A DNA stretch of 64,000 nt from Vibrio sp. Of7-15 (GTDB lineage: Bacteria > Pseudomonadota > Gammaproteobacteria > Enterobacterales > Vibrionaceae). Where the stretch lies: assembly GCF_022347565.1 (NCBI RefSeq), contig NZ_JAKRGH010000010.1, positions 62,001-126,000 of the forward strand, in the 5' to 3' direction. A program made the translations under genes and the position numbers. Positions within the stretch are counted from its first letter, which is position 1, and each line of letters opens with the position of its first letter. Below, piece after piece: positions 1 to 11,214 of the stretch. Below the pieces are notes generated by a model, which did no database searches, was not told the origin of the DNA, and was given only the letters and a program-made list of their open reading frames with translations.

Positions 1-233
1 CATCATATTTTTCATTGAATTTCAACGATTTAATAAGCGGGCGAATACTATAGAACGAAGTACTGGATATCAATGCATATATTGATATTTCTGTGAGTTA
101 TGTCGCAGTGCATGAGCATGAATGAATAGATTGTGAGCAGTAAAACGAAAAACAGGAAAGAAAACAGTAAATTTAGTCGTCATAAGTGTAAAAAATTATT
201 AAAAATCAGTTGGTAAAATTCATACCACCGATT

Positions 234-671
234 TTAAAACATCATCCTTGGCTGCGTCATGTAGATGAACTCACTGGTTTGATGCGTCTCAACGAAACCA
301 AACTTACGGTAAAGATCCCCTACCCAGTTACCTTGCAGATATAACAATTTACATGGCTTTTTAGTATGTACAGATAATTCATTAAGATGGTTTAACACCG
401 CTTTACCCAACCCTCGCCCCTGAAACTGAGGCAGAATAAAGAATCGGCCAAAATACAAATGATCTGCCTTTTCTTGAATCAAAAAAGAGCCTACCCGTTC
501 CCCCTCCAAAACCATGATCTGAGGTTTTGCTTCTTCCCATTCTTGCTGGTGCAGTTTCCTTTGCAGATCATCATCCCAGCCAAAAATGGCTTTGATATAG
601 TGGTATTCTGCGGCTTTTTTTAGCTCATAAGCGAATTCATAGTCGCTTTCACAAGCCGTATAGTGCTCCAT
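234..671 (-). CDS. GNAT-family N-acetyltransferase
   Basis: The protein has the GNAT fold signature: a beta-strand FFILPQFQGRGLGKAVLNHL with the Q-x-x-G-x-G acetyl-CoA pyrophosphate loop, followed by an LYRKFGF segment typical of the family C-terminus. Members transfer an acetyl group from acetyl-CoA to an amine; the substrate cannot be told from sequence. I chose the second of two adjacent ATGs because AGAGGA lies about 5 bases upstream and the protein then begins MEHYTACESDYEFAY, a usual GNAT start. The open frame continues to a TTG at 752 with no ribosome site. It stands alone, convergent with nothing nearby. Confidence 0.8.
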   Translation of the reverse strand: MEHYTACESDYEFAYELKKAAEYHYIKAIFGWDDDLQRKLHQQEWEEAKPQIMVLEGERVGSFLIQEKADHLYFGRFFILPQFQGRGLGKAVLNHLNELSVHTKKPCKLLYLQGNWVGDLYRKFGFVETHQTSEFIYMTQPRMMF

Positions 672-1149
672 CATGTCCTCTTGCAGTCTTATTTCGACTA
701 AGTAAGTTCGGGATAAATTAGGTAGCAGCACAAAAACGTGCTCAAGGTGCAATGAATATTTATAGAACTATCATCACAGAATGTGCAAATGGTTTTATGC
801 GCAACAATAAACTCGCATTATCCACCAAATGAGATCTTAATCAACAGTACAAAGTATTTAAAAATTAATATCTTGTGTTAGCATTAAATTCTGTACGCAA
901 AATAAGCTTCTAAGTATGAAGCTCATCAAACTCTGTAGAACTACATAATGTGACCGCGTGTAAAGAGTGCAACATTTTAAAGCCATATAGATAAAAAGAG
1001 TTTGTTCAATCACAGATTGTAGAGGTAGTGCCTGACTATTCTTTCTCAGCTTTTGGTAAAGCACACCTCTCGCTTTACCCCCTTAATTGCCATTAATGCA
1101 GCGTTTATTCATGGCAATGTTTATGGAAAAACTTTAACGGGAAAGAATT
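672..1149. other. intergenic region upstream of pulA
   Basis: AT-rich spacer between the acetyltransferase and pullulanase. A 68-codon open frame on the minus strand (858-1064) has no ribosome site or recognisable motif and I do not believe it is a gene. No convincing MalT-type box was recognised, though the pullulanase promoter must lie here. Confidence 0.5.
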
Positions 1150-4100
1150 GTGAAACGACACCTACAAAATAAATCCTCTACACATCCAAACTATTCAACC
1201 CTAGCCAAAATCCTTATTCCTTTAATGTCATCGGCCGCCATTATTGGTTGTAATGACTCTTCCTCTGAAACCAGTACAACAACACCTTCAGGCAGCTTTG
1301 TGACACTTAATGACAATCAAGCTGCCATCTATTTAAAATTGGACCCAACTATCAACGCACAAAGTGCCAATAGCTCAGATCTCTATGATGGCTATACGCT
1401 ACACATTTGGAATAATGAGAACTGTAATAGCTTCGCAGGTGCCGACACCGACTGGAACGCAGGACAACAACCCGATGGTATTGATGATACCTACGGCGCA
1501 TATTGGCTTGTTAATTTAAAAGACGATCCAAGCCAATGTGTAAACTTTATTCCCCATAAAGGCAGTGAAAAGCCACTAGGTGACGTGGATGGAAAACTGG
1601 ATTTAACCCAAGCACATCAAGAAGGTAACTACGTTTTCACTAAACAAGGCTCTGCTACTGTTTACCCGGAATTACCAGACAGCCTAGCGCCTAATACAAC
1701 TCGCCTTTACCTTAATTTAGCCGATAATAATTACGCCGACATGACCTTACATGTTTGGAACAACGACAAATGCGCTAATTTCGATGGTAAAGATACCGAT
1801 TGGGGAGCTGGCCTACCGATTACTGGCACCAGCAAAACGTACGGTGCTTATTGGGATATTGCTGTTAATAACGATGCCAGTCAATGTGTAAATGTGATCC
1901 CTCATCGTGGTGATGAAAAACCACTGATCAACGATACAAAAATAGAATTAGATAAGGCTGCCACCAACGACTACCTTGCATTCACATTCGGCGGTAACCC
2001 AACGGTTTATTACAAACCCCTTGCCAGTGCACCAAGTAATATTGAATTAAAAGGAGCCAGCGCCCATTGGATCAGTAAAGACGTTCTGGCCATGAAGCCC
2101 GGAGCCCAAAAAGTAGAACTTCTGTTCTCAGCTTCTGGAAAACTCAATTACGATGCAACAACCAAAACATTTACGGGTGTCGATACCACTGTCGCGACCA
2201 CACAAGGTGGCGATGATGGATGGAAAACACACTACCGTCATTTAAATGGCCTTGAAGGATGGCAGCTCAACCTTGCAGACCTTGATCCTAAAACCCTACT
2301 AAAAGGCCAGCTATACGCGGTTGCTTATGATGCTGGCAATAACGTGAGTGAGCTAACCCAAGTGCAAATCGCAGGGGCACTCGACAGTTATTACACCACC
2401 AGCAACAATGATGGTAACGATCAACAATACGGCGCTATCATCAATGGCAGTAACACCACTTTCCGACTATGGGCTCCAACAGCTCAAACGGTTGAGTTAA
2501 TACCGTATTCAAAAAACAAAATCGCAGGCACAGCTATTGCTATGGACTACGATGCGGCTTCTGGTGCTTGGTCAACCACAACCGATGCATTAACTCACGG
2601 GGATTACTTCCGTTACAAGATCTCTGTTTATCATCCGGCAGTGAATGAGTTCCGAAGCTATGAAGTGACGGATCCATATTCATTAAGCTTGTCTGTTAAC
2701 TCTGAATTTAGCCAAGTCGTAAACCTAGATGCTCCTGAGCTAAAACCTGCGGGATGGGACTCCCTCAATGCCCCTATCAACCAAGCTAACCCAGCGGAAT
2801 TTGTGATTTATGAGGCACAAGTCCGTGATTTCTCAGGTTTGGATGACTCTACAAGCCCTGAATTAAGAGGAAAATACGGTGCTTTTGGTCAAGCCGACAG
2901 CAAGCCTGTACAACACCTTAAATCCTTAACAGATAATGGCGTTACCCACCTTCACTTACTGCCTGTTTTTGATATTGCCACCATCAATGAAGATACTGGC
3001 CAAGTCGCTAACATTAATGAACCATTCACGAAGCTCTGCCAAGTGAACGCTGCGGTTAAAGAGTCCGAATTTGCCGCTCACTGTAATACAGATAAAACCA
3101 TTTCAGCAGTATTCAACGAACTACTGCCAAGCGATTCACCACAAAACCCCGTAATACAAAAACTCAATAGCTATGTACGTGGTGTAGATGCCTTTAACTG
3201 GGGTTACGATCCTCTGCACTACACGGTGCCAGAAGGTTCTTATGCTACTAACCCAGAAGGTGTGGCTCGTATCTTACAGTTCCGTGAGATGGTCGCATCC
3301 GTTAAAAAAGACATTGGCATGAACGTCGTTATGGATGTGGTGTATAACCATACCAACGCCGCTGGGCCTGATTCTAAGTACTCAGTACTTGATAAAATTG
3401 TGCCTTGGTATTACCAACGCCTGAATGCTGAAACGGGCGCAGTTGAAACATCAACTTGTTGTTCAAATACCGCCCCAGAAAACGCCATGATGGCAAAACT
3501 GGTAAAAGACTCTTTAGTGATTTGGGCCAAAGACTACAAAATTGACTCTTTCCGCTTTGATTTAATGGGTCACCATCCAAAAGATCAAATCATGGAATCC
3601 CTTGCTGCGGTAAAAACTGTCGATCCAGACACCTACTTCTATGGTGAAGGCTGGAACTTTGGTGAAGTGGCTAACAATCAGCGCTTTGATCAAGCAATAC
3701 AAGCCAACATGGCTGGAACCGGCGTAGGCACCTTCTCTGATCGACTGCGTGATGCCGTTCGAGGCGGTGGACCATTTGATGGTGCAGAAACACTTCGTAG
3801 TAACCAAGGCTTTGGTAATGGCGCTGCTGTACTGCCAAACGAGACCAATGGCACCAGCAAAGAAACCGCTCTGCATTTAGCGGATCTAACCCGCTTAGGC
3901 TTAACAGGTAATTTAAAAGACTTTGTTTTAATTGACAGTAAGGGCCAAACGAAAAAAGGCTCCCAGGTTGATTACAACGGTCAAGGCGCAGGTTACGCCA
4001 ACGATCCAACTGAAATTCAGAACTATGTCTCTAAGCATGATAACCAAACCTTGTGGGATAACAATCAGTACAAAATCCCTTACAGCACGCCTGCTGAAAC

Positions 4101-4797
4101 ACGTACAAGAATGCAGGCGGTTTCACTTGCTACGGCACTATTAGGCCAAGGCGTACCTTTCACTCACATGGGCAGTGAACTATTACGTTCAAAATCCATG
4201 CAGCGAGACTCTTACGACTCGGGAGATTGGTACAACCTAGTGGATTTCACAAAACAAGATAACAACTGGGATAGAGGCCTACCTCGTGAAGACAAAGATG
4301 GTTCAAATTGGGCTGTGATCGACGCTGTGATTAAAAACGCCGCAGAGAATGCCAAGCCTCAACCTGAACACATCGAAATGATGAGCAACTTCTACAAAGA
4401 GCTCACTAGCCTTCGTAAATCTTCTTCTCTGATCACTCTCGGTACAGGAGAAAAGGTCATGGAACGAGTCGATTTTCATAATACGGGCGCAGATCAACAA
4501 GCAGGATTGATTGTCATGTCTATTGATGACGGCACATCGACCTCTCAAGATCTGGATTCTACTCGCGATGCGTTAGTGATTATTATCAATGCCACAGACA
4601 AAGCAGTGAACTTTAACAAACTAAGCGCAGAAGGCTTCACACTTCATTCGATTCACACTGCGAAAGGCCAAGCGTCATTAGCTTACGGTGCAAAAGTAGA
4701 AAACAATGCCTTTGTCATCCCAGTATGGTCGGCGGTTGTGTTTGAGCAATTACAAGGAAGTACACGCGGAAAAGGGGTTCCAGTTAGCCAAAAGTAA
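1150..4797 (+). CDS. pulA: Type I pullulanase, secreted lipoprotein (GH13)
   Basis: Debranching enzyme that hydrolyses alpha-1,6 links of pullulan, glycogen and limit dextrins at the cell surface. The start is GTG behind GGGAAAG. A lipobox IIGC places the acylated cysteine at residue 34. Two CBM41-like starch-binding modules follow (about 50-165 and 180-290; both contain LHIWN/LHVWN and AYW motifs), then a CBM48-like module (about 430-520) and the GH13 barrel. Visible GH13 motifs are NWGYDP, VVMDVVYNHT, FRFDLMGHH (nucleophile Asp near 804), YGEGWNFGE (acid/base Glu near 832) and SKHDNQTLWD. The length of 1215 residues fits the large lipoprotein pullulanases of vibrios and Klebsiella. It looks intact and monocistronic, ending at a bidirectional terminator shared with the next gene. 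Confidence 0.95.
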   Translation: MKRHLQNKSSTHPNYSTLAKILIPLMSSAAIIGCNDSSSETSTTTPSGSFVTLNDNQAAIYLKLDPTINAQSANSSDLYDGYTLHIWNNENCNSFAGADTDWNAGQQPDGIDDTYGAYWLVNLKDDPSQCVNFIPHKGSEKPLGDVDGKLDLTQAHQEGNYVFTKQGSATVYPELPDSLAPNTTRLYLNLADNNYADMTLHVWNNDKCANFDGKDTDWGAGLPITGTSKTYGAYWDIAVNNDASQCVNVIPHRGDEKPLINDTKIELDKAATNDYLAFTFGGNPTVYYKPLASAPSNIELKGASAHWISKDVLAMKPGAQKVELLFSASGKLNYDATTKTFTGVDTTVATTQGGDDGWKTHYRHLNGLEGWQLNLADLDPKTLLKGQLYAVAYDAGNNVSELTQVQIAGALDSYYTTSNNDGNDQQYGAIINGSNTTFRLWAPTAQTVELIPYSKNKIAGTAIAMDYDAASGAWSTTTDALTHGDYFRYKISVYHPAVNEFRSYEVTDPYSLSLSVNSEFSQVVNLDAPELKPAGWDSLNAPINQANPAEFVIYEAQVRDFSGLDDSTSPELRGKYGAFGQADSKPVQHLKSLTDNGVTHLHLLPVFDIATINEDTGQVANINEPFTKLCQVNAAVKESEFAAHCNTDKTISAVFNELLPSDSPQNPVIQKLNSYVRGVDAFNWGYDPLHYTVPEGSYATNPEGVARILQFREMVASVKKDIGMNVVMDVVYNHTNAAGPDSKYSVLDKIVPWYYQRLNAETGAVETSTCCSNTAPENAMMAKLVKDSLVIWAKDYKIDSFRFDLMGHHPKDQIMESLAAVKTVDPDTYFYGEGWNFGEVANNQRFDQAIQANMAGTGVGTFSDRLRDAVRGGGPFDGAETLRSNQGFGNGAAVLPNETNGTSKETALHLADLTRLGLTGNLKDFVLIDSKGQTKKGSQVDYNGQGAGYANDPTEIQNYVSKHDNQTLWDNNQYKIPYSTPAETRTRMQAVSLATALLGQGVPFTHMGSELLRSKSMQRDSYDSGDWYNLVDFTKQDNNWDRGLPREDKDGSNWAVIDAVIKNAAENAKPQPEHIEMMSNFYKELTSLRKSSSLITLGTGEKVMERVDFHNTGADQQAGLIVMSIDDGTSTSQDLDSTRDALVIIINATDKAVNFNKLSAEGFTLHSIHTAKGQASLAYGAKVENNAFVIPVWSAVVFEQLQGSTRGKGVPVSQK

Positions 4798-4832
4798 TCA
4801 GCTAGAAAAACCAAAAGAAACTTCGCTAAATA

Positions 4833-4867
4833 AAAAACGCCAGCTCACGAAAGCTGGCGTTTTCTTT
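4833..4867. terminator. Bidirectional terminator between pulA and a chemoreceptor gene
   Basis: An 11-12 bp perfect stem around AACGCCAGCT/AGCTGGCGTT with a short loop, flanked by A-runs on the left and T-runs on the right. It can therefore stop transcription from both convergent genes. Confidence 0.85.
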
Positions 4868-4890
4868 ATAAGCCTTTATAAATCTGAGGA

Positions 4891-6801
4891 TTAGATTTTA
4901 AAGCGCTGAACAATGCTGTTTAGCTGAGTATTTGAGTCTCCGATACGCTCTGTTACCGTTAAGATCTCAATACCGCTTCCTGCCAGCGTATCTGCAATCT
5001 CTTTGATGCTGTTGATGTTGGCACTGATCTCTTCCGTTACTGCGCGTTGCTCTTCTGCTGACGTCGCAATTTGCGCATTAACACCATCAATGGTCACAAT
5101 CACATCGTTCATCGTGCTGATTGCCCCAATTACTTCGGCAGTACCTGCTACCGTTTCCTGACACTTAACTTGAGTCTGATCCATGGTATTCACCACCAGC
5201 TCAGAGCCATTGTTTAAGCGAGATAACATTTCATTAATTTCATTGGTGCTATCTTGTGTTCTTGCCGCTAACGCTCGTACTTCATCAGCAACCACAGCAA
5301 AACCACGCCCTTGCTCGCCCGCTCGCGCCGCTTCAATTGCCGCGTTAAGTGCCAGTAGGTTTGTTTGCTCAGCAATTGACTGGATAACTTCAAGAACTGT
5401 CGTGATCTTCACCGTGTCTTGGCTCATTTCGTTTACATGACCAGACGACACTTCTACTTCTTCAACCAAAGACTCCATGCTGTTCACTGTCACATCCACT
5501 AATCGGCGTGACTCAGTAACTTCGGTGCTAGCAGTACGCGCTAATTCTGCCGCTTCTGAAGCATTTTGCGCAACGGCTTCTGCTGTCGAGCTCATTTCAG
5601 TCACTGCAGAGGCCACTAACTCTGTTTCCGTCTGGTGAGACTGAAGTACCGTATTGTTATTATCAACTATGGTTTTAGCGTGTTGGGTATCTTGCTGAAT
5701 TTGCTCAGAAGCCGTCGCTAGCTCAGTCACAATTTTCTGAAGATTAGCAATGAACGTATTAATTGACTGAGAAATTTCCGCTAACTCATCGTTACCATTT
5801 ACTGGCAAACGCTGAGTCAGATCCGCATCACCCGCAGTTAAGCTTTTTGTGACTTGCTTTAAACGATTCACAGGCACAAATAAACAAGACAGCACAAAAA
5901 TAATAATGCTACAGCCAACAACGATCATGATCAGCGCAGTAATAATGCTGTTGTTTAACACTTCATCAAGACGCTTGTATACATCGTCACGGCTCACTGC
6001 AATCAGCAATTGCCACGTTTTACCGCCGCCTAAGTCAATTTGATTAAAGTAACCAATTTTACTTACGCCATTGAGATTATAAGTAACCGTGCCTTTAGCT
6101 TGAGCGCGCATCGCTCCTTCTAAACCATCAAGTTCAGAACTAAATTGCGTTAACGTTTTGCCCACTTGGTCTGGGTTATAGCTGGCTAAAATTTCATGAG
6201 AAGAATCAATCAATAACGCACGGCCACCACTGAACTCAATATTAGAGACTTTTGTGAATAACTGATCTAAAGAAAGATCACCAAGTAAGACACTCTCTAA
6301 TTGACCAGCACGATAAACAGGTACAGCGATACTGACTACCATGTTATCTGTTGATGCATCTTGGTATAAATCCGTGATGTGCGTTCCGCGCGCCGCAACC
6401 GCTCCCTGATACCAAGGACGTGTTCTTGGATCGTACTCTTCAAGACGATAAGTATGAAGTTTACCTTCCACACTGCCTAACGTGGTTCCATCAGGGTAAG
6501 CCACCAACACATTAAGCAGATCTAACGAATGATTTAATTGTAATAATTGGCTCTCGACTACGGCTTTGTCATTGCTCATTTGCAAAGGTAACACCGCAGA
6601 CTCTAAGGCTTTTGTCTTCCCTACAAACCAATCACTGATACTACGAGACTCCATACGCAGCGTCAGCTCAGAGAGCTCAAGCACCTTGTCATCAATCGAC
6701 GCTTTTTCTGCCTGATAACTCAAATAATTAGCAATAATCAATGACACGGAAAGAATCACAACAACACAAGCATAGATTCTCTCTTTCAAACCAAACTTCA
6801 T
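4891..6801 (-). CDS. Methyl-accepting chemotaxis protein, dCACHE sensor
   Basis: Inner-membrane chemoreceptor. TM1 is at about residues 10-32 and TM2 at about 285-315, framing a ~250-residue periplasmic domain with the dCACHE features [12 protein letters not shown] and [26 protein letters not shown] linker and the signalling domain follow, with the invariant hairpin tip [20 protein letters not shown]. It ends in QRFKI without a CheR-docking pentapeptide. The ATG at 6801 is preceded by AGGA; an upstream in-frame ATG at 6843 lacks one. dCACHE receptors often bind amino acids or other small organic ligands; the ligand is unknown here. It is transcribed convergently with pulA, but no functional link can be shown. 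Confidence 0.92.
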   Translation of the reverse strand: MKFGLKERIYACVVVILSVSLIIANYLSYQAEKASIDDKVLELSELTLRMESRSISDWFVGKTKALESAVLPLQMSNDKAVVESQLLQLNHSLDLLNVLVAYPDGTTLGSVEGKLHTYRLEEYDPRTRPWYQGAVAARGTHITDLYQDASTDNMVVSIAVPVYRAGQLESVLLGDLSLDQLFTKVSNIEFSGGRALLIDSSHEILASYNPDQVGKTLTQFSSELDGLEGAMRAQAKGTVTYNLNGVSKIGYFNQIDLGGGKTWQLLIAVSRDDVYKRLDEVLNNSIITALIMIVVGCSIIIFVLSCLFVPVNRLKQVTKSLTAGDADLTQRLPVNGNDELAEISQSINTFIANLQKIVTELATASEQIQQDTQHAKTIVDNNNTVLQSHQTETELVASAVTEMSSTAEAVAQNASEAAELARTASTEVTESRRLVDVTVNSMESLVEEVEVSSGHVNEMSQDTVKITTVLEVIQSIAEQTNLLALNAAIEAARAGEQGRGFAVVADEVRALAARTQDSTNEINEMLSRLNNGSELVVNTMDQTQVKCQETVAGTAEVIGAISTMNDVIVTIDGVNAQIATSAEEQRAVTEEISANINSIKEIADTLAGSGIEILTVTERIGDSNTQLNSIVQRFKI

Positions 6802-7039
6802 ACTTTCATTCCTAGGTAAACAAAACCTGCCAACAAACAACAATCGGCGGATACCTCACCACTTTCATATGTTATATTTTTTATAAAATAGCAAGGCGGC
6901 GAATTATTAATCATTGTGTTGTTTTTATCAATAAAGAATTTCCAAATCATTTACAAATAAAATACCCCTACAAACCCTGCCTATTAAGGTGTTTTCCAAT
7001 GTGATATTTTGTTATCAAACAGTTATGTGGAGAAAAATA

Positions 7040-8497
7040 ATGTCTGTATGGAATCGTGTAAACTTAAGCCAGAACTTTGCAGAACTTCCTGCGGCTTTTT
7101 ATACCCATGTAACACCGACACCTCTTTCAAACCCACAATGGGTAATATGGAACGAAGATCTCGCCTGCGACCTTAATCTGCCTAATGATCCAAACTCAGA
7201 ACCAGAGCTATTACATTCACTGTCAGGACAAACCGTGCCAGAGCAGTTTTCGCCATTAGCCATGAAATACGCAGGCCACCAATTTGGGGTATATAACCCA
7301 CAGCTTGGTGATGGCCGTGGGCTGTGGTTAACGGAGATTACCGATAACAACCACACTCGGTTTGATATTCATATTAAAGGTGCAGGCACAACACCCTACT
7401 CTCGCCAGGGTGATGGCCGAGCGGTATTACGATCAACCATTCGAGAATATTTGTGCAGCGAAGCCATGCATGGGTTAGGCATTCCTACCACACGTGCATT
7501 AGGTATGATGAACAGTGAAACGCCCGTTTACCGCGAGCAAGTAGAGTCTGGTGCCATGTTGGTTCGGCTGGCGGAAACCCATATTCGATTTGGTCACTTT
7601 GAGCACTTTTTTTACACCCAGCAACTCGCCGAGCAAAAGTTATTGGCTGATAAAGTCATTGAGTGGCATTTTCCTGAATGTGCAGACAGCCCTACACCTT
7701 ATTTAGCGTTGTTTGAACAAATCGTCATAAAAACCGCAGAGTTGCTCGCCTACTGGCAAGCGTATGGTTTTGCACACGGTGTAATGAACACAGACAACAT
7801 GTCGATTCTGGGGCAAACCTTTGATTACGGACCTTACGCTTTCTTAGATGACTACGAGCCAAGCTTCATTTGCAACCATTCCGATTACCAAGGGCGATAT
7901 GCGTTTAACCAGCAGCCCAACATTGCACTATGGAACTTATCGGCTCTCGCTCACTCTTTTTCTGCTTTGGTAGAGAAACCTGAGCTGGAAGAAGCCCTGT
8001 CATTATACGAACCAACACTGAGCCAACACTACAGTCGTTTAATGCGTGCCAAAATTGGCTTAGAAACATCACAAAGTGGTGATTCAGAGTTATTCCAAAC
8101 CATGTTTAATGTGCTGACCCAAAACCACGTGGATCATACCCGCTTCTTCCGTCAGTTGTCGGAGCTAGACCGTGCGGATATCAGTACCGTCAGTGATTTA
8201 TTCTTAGATAGAATCACAGCCAACCAATGGTTAAACCAATACATTGAGCGATGCAGCCTTGAATCGGCGGATACTAAAACCCGTTGCCAAAAAATGAGAA
8301 CCGTGAACCCTAAATACATTCTTCGTAATTACCTAGCTCAAGAAGCCATAGAACAAGCCGAGCAAGGCAACTTTGACAAAGTAGAAACGCTGGCTCAATT
8401 ACTCAAACGACCTTTTGATGAGCAACCTGAATTTGAAGACTATGCGAAGCTGCCACCAGAATGGGGAAAGAAAATGGAAATCAGCTGCTCGTCATAA
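7040..8497 (+). CDS. selO: Protein adenylyltransferase SelO (YdiU family)
   Basis: SelO is a pseudokinase-fold enzyme that binds ATP in a flipped orientation and transfers AMP to protein Ser, Thr or Tyr residues; in E. coli it modifies redox proteins. Family motifs are clear: [71 protein letters not shown] and [11 protein letters not shown]. The C-terminus ends MEISCSS, with cysteine where eukaryotic SelO has selenocysteine. The ATG at 7040 follows TGTGGAG; the frame stays open upstream to 6989 without a ribosome site. At 485 residues it is full length for the bacterial family. It stands as a single gene followed by a hairpin terminator. Confidence 0.95.
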   Translation: MSVWNRVNLSQNFAELPAAFYTHVTPTPLSNPQWVIWNEDLACDLNLPNDPNSEPELLHSLSGQTVPEQFSPLAMKYAGHQFGVYNPQLGDGRGLWLTEITDNNHTRFDIHIKGAGTTPYSRQGDGRAVLRSTIREYLCSEAMHGLGIPTTRALGMMNSETPVYREQVESGAMLVRLAETHIRFGHFEHFFYTQQLAEQKLLADKVIEWHFPECADSPTPYLALFEQIVIKTAELLAYWQAYGFAHGVMNTDNMSILGQTFDYGPYAFLDDYEPSFICNHSDYQGRYAFNQQPNIALWNLSALAHSFSALVEKPELEEALSLYEPTLSQHYSRLMRAKIGLETSQSGDSELFQTMFNVLTQNHVDHTRFFRQLSELDRADISTVSDLFLDRITANQWLNQYIERCSLESADTKTRCQKMRTVNPKYILRNYLAQEAIEQAEQGNFDKVETLAQLLKRPFDEQPEFEDYAKLPPEWGKKMEISCSS

Positions 8498-8527
8498 TGT
8501 TTTATTAAATGCACAACATTAACTCCA

Positions 8528-8557
8528 AAGGCGCAAATCCAACTCGATTTGCGCCTT
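8528..8557. terminator. Terminator after selO, shared with the chemoreceptor gene at 8602
   Basis: A perfect 12-bp stem (AAGGCGCAAATC paired with GATTTGCGCCTT) with a 6-base loop lies between two convergent genes. The following T-tract on the plus strand is weak and interrupted. Confidence 0.7.
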
Positions 8558-8601
8558 CTCGTTTCCTGTGGTGTTTCTCCGCTAATCTAACTAACCAAAA
8601 C

Positions 8602-10917
8602 TCAGAACTTGAATTGATCAACTTTCTGGTGCAGTTCAACGGATTGTTCCGATAATTGCCCAACTACCTCATCAATACTTTGCGTTTTTTCCGAAACCTG
8701 AACAGCAGAGTCGGCAATAGCGGTAATACTGCCACTGATCTCTTCAGTTACAGAAGATTGCTCTTCGGCTGCGGTAGCAATTTGTGTACTCATTTCATTA
8801 ATATTGATGATCATTTCTGTCATCTGTTGCAGCATCGCGCCATTATCTTCTACCCGCTTAGTACCTTTCGTAACGGATTGGTTTGCCACATCAATGTAAC
8901 CCACCGCTTCACGCGTTTCTTTTTGTAGAGCTTCAATTTTGGTTCGGATCTCTTCCGTTGAGGCCTGAGTTCGACTGGCCAGCGAACGTACTTCATCGGC
9001 TACCACAGCGAAACCACGCCCTTGCTCACCCGCCCTTGCAGCTTCAATGGCGGCATTCAACGCCAATAGGTTAGTTTGCTCGGCAATGCTTTGGATCACA
9101 TCCAAAACTTCACCGATGGATTCACTCTCTTTGCTCAAACGCTCAATAGAGCTGGTTGCCTGAGCCATTTGTTCAAGTAGCTGCCCCATTTCGGTCCCTA
9201 ATTCTTCCCCTACTTTGCTACTTGTCATACTCAGATCTTCTGCCTGTTGAACAGTAGTAGAGGCGCTACCAGCAAATTGCGCCACTTCTTGAACAGAGGC
9301 CGCCATTTCATTCACTGCCGTAGCAACTGAATCTGCTTGGGTTGATTGCTCCGTCGTCACCACACTCGATTCACTCATGTCTTTAGAAATGTCTTGAGCA
9401 GACTTATTCAGTACATCCGCTGCACTTGCAAAGTCCGCCATGATATTTTGCAACAAGCCAAATAAGCCGTTTAACGATCGGCCTAAAGAGGACATTTCAT
9501 CTTTTCCTTGATCCGGTAAACGCAGCGTTAGATCCTTGTTGTCACTGATCTGGATGATCCTATCGATCATAGCTTGTACAGGCTTACTGATGCTGCCCCC
9601 AAGGAAATAAGCCGCAATCGCCGCCACAAATACCAAGCCAATACAAATCATCAGCAATGATGTCAGCATAGACTCCCGAAGCGTTACTAGATCTTTTAAT
9701 GCTTCATCTTTATCAATTTCACTCATTAATGCCCAGCGGTGGCCAAAGAGATCAATCGGTGTATAAGCCGACATCACCTCCACACCCCGATAGTCAGTGA
9801 GGATATCGACCCCTGTTTGTCCTGACAACGCCGCCAACACGCCTGATGTTTCCAACTTCTGTAACCCTATCGCACTTTCTTTTGATTCAATGGCAGAACG
9901 TTCTGCGCTACTGTAACCAGCCTCTGACAGCATGTTTAAATAGCCTGTTTTATCTTCTAATAAAAACCTTGGCTGACTGCGCATGTATTTATCATCACCC
10001 ACTAAATAGGTTTCCCCAGAATTCCCCAATCCTGCGCTCGTCCAACGGCCCGAAAAAGTCATCATGTCATTAATTCGATCCACTGGCATTTGAAACACCA
10101 ACACACCAGCCACACCACCACGATGATCATCAATAGGCGAGGCCATAAAAGAAGCAGCGCTTTCATAGGAAGGATAATAGGGTTTGAAATCAATCATCGC
10201 TGACTGACCGGGAGACATATTTCGGGCTTGCTGAAAGGCTTCGGCTAAACCGCTGTTAGCATAAGGGCCAGTTAATAAATTCGTACCATAATCGAGCTCT
10301 TTGAAAACGGAATAAACAATATCACCGTCAAGAGTCACCAAAAAAATGTCGTAATAACCAAACGCCTCTAAAAAATGCCGAATAGACGCATGATACTCTT
10401 TATGAACATCATGGTATCCTGCCCCACCTTCCGCTCTATCAAGTAAATGCTTAGAACCCAGTGGATTTGAATTTTTACCTATGTAGATGGCCTGTAAAAT
10501 TTTACCACTCTCAGAGACTCGGTTTAACCTATCTAATGCATTAGCTGATCTTTGTTGGTTTGAATCTCGATAAACCCGTGAAAACTCGTTGGTATAATAA
10601 TTTTTTAACGCCCTTTCACCCTCAGCACCAACTTCAGACTCCGGCACTTTATCAAACTCATGTTCAAATTCTTGCATCGCGTTGATGATCATCACATCAT
10701 CTGCAAACGTCATGAGCTGCTCACTAATATCACGAAAATATTTACTGACTTGATCTTTTTTAATTTCCCGAACAGAGATCAGCTGACTTGCAGCTCTATC
10801 GGCAATGGCCTGTTCAGACAACGTGCTAGCACGCCACGCAACGAACCCACCACTGGTTATCACACCTGCAGCACATAACATGACACACGCTAAGATGATT
10901 CTTGTTCCAATCTTCAT
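8602..10917 (-). CDS. Methyl-accepting chemotaxis protein, large periplasmic sensor
   Basis: A chemoreceptor of 771 residues. TM1 spans about 7-30 and TM2 about 415-440, giving a ~380-residue periplasmic region. The membrane-proximal part (GETYLVGDDKYMRS, then GVEVMSAYTPIDLFGHRWALM) looks like a CACHE-type double domain. HAMP and a signalling domain follow, with the conserved tip [20 protein letters not shown]. The two chemoreceptors flanking selO share only the cytoplasmic hairpin, so they probably sense different ligands. It ends KVDQFKF with no CheR pentapeptide. The ATG at 10917 starts directly with a KIGTRII signal anchor, typical for the family. The ligand cannot be told from sequence. 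Confidence 0.92.
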   Translation of the reverse strand: MKIGTRIILACVMLCAAGVITSGGFVAWRASTLSEQAIADRAASQLISVREIKKDQVSKYFRDISEQLMTFADDVMIINAMQEFEHEFDKVPESEVGAEGERALKNYYTNEFSRVYRDSNQQRSANALDRLNRVSESGKILQAIYIGKNSNPLGSKHLLDRAEGGAGYHDVHKEYHASIRHFLEAFGYYDIFLVTLDGDIVYSVFKELDYGTNLLTGPYANSGLAEAFQQARNMSPGQSAMIDFKPYYPSYESAASFMASPIDDHRGGVAGVLVFQMPVDRINDMMTFSGRWTSAGLGNSGETYLVGDDKYMRSQPRFLLEDKTGYLNMLSEAGYSSAERSAIESKESAIGLQKLETSGVLAALSGQTGVDILTDYRGVEVMSAYTPIDLFGHRWALMSEIDKDEALKDLVTLRESMLTSLLMICIGLVFVAAIAAYFLGGSISKPVQAMIDRIIQISDNKDLTLRLPDQGKDEMSSLGRSLNGLFGLLQNIMADFASAADVLNKSAQDISKDMSESSVVTTEQSTQADSVATAVNEMAASVQEVAQFAGSASTTVQQAEDLSMTSSKVGEELGTEMGQLLEQMAQATSSIERLSKESESIGEVLDVIQSIAEQTNLLALNAAIEAARAGEQGRGFAVVADEVRSLASRTQASTEEIRTKIEALQKETREAVGYIDVANQSVTKGTKRVEDNGAMLQQMTEMIININEMSTQIATAAEEQSSVTEEISGSITAIADSAVQVSEKTQSIDEVVGQLSEQSVELHQKVDQFKF

Positions 10918-11155
10918 ACATACCCCGCCAAGACTAAAACGAATTATTTAGCCCGCCGAATATCAAATACGAAGCAAAACCCAGAGGCTAATTTCGATGT
11001 ATTTATATTGCACATTCATAAAATAAATGAACCTTCAATAAATATGCCATCTAGGAGTAATATTAAGTGATTGTTTTATAAAGATAGGAAATAAAAGAAA
11101 GAGGAGGTTTTGCAAAAGTATTCTCAAAATAAGAAGGCAATTCCCATTTTGAAAT

Positions 11156-11183
11156 AAGGGCTTTGTCATAATGCAAAGCCCTT
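11156..11183 (-). terminator. Hairpin terminator downstream of the coiled-coil lipoprotein gene
   Basis: A perfect 10-bp stem AAGGGCTTTG/CAAAGCCCTT with an 8-base loop lies 32 bases past the stop of the lipoprotein gene on the minus strand. The trailing T-tract is short. Confidence 0.6.
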
Positions 11184-11214
11184 AATAAAATAATATCGTT
11201 TTATAAATTAAATA

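Noticed and set aside
858-1064. 68-codon open frame on the minus strand
   Set aside because: No ribosome site, no motif, AT-rich intergenic position; a chance frame.
3374-4548. Several open frames inside pullulanase on both strands
   Set aside because: They overlap a complete pulA with strong family motifs and are shadows of it.
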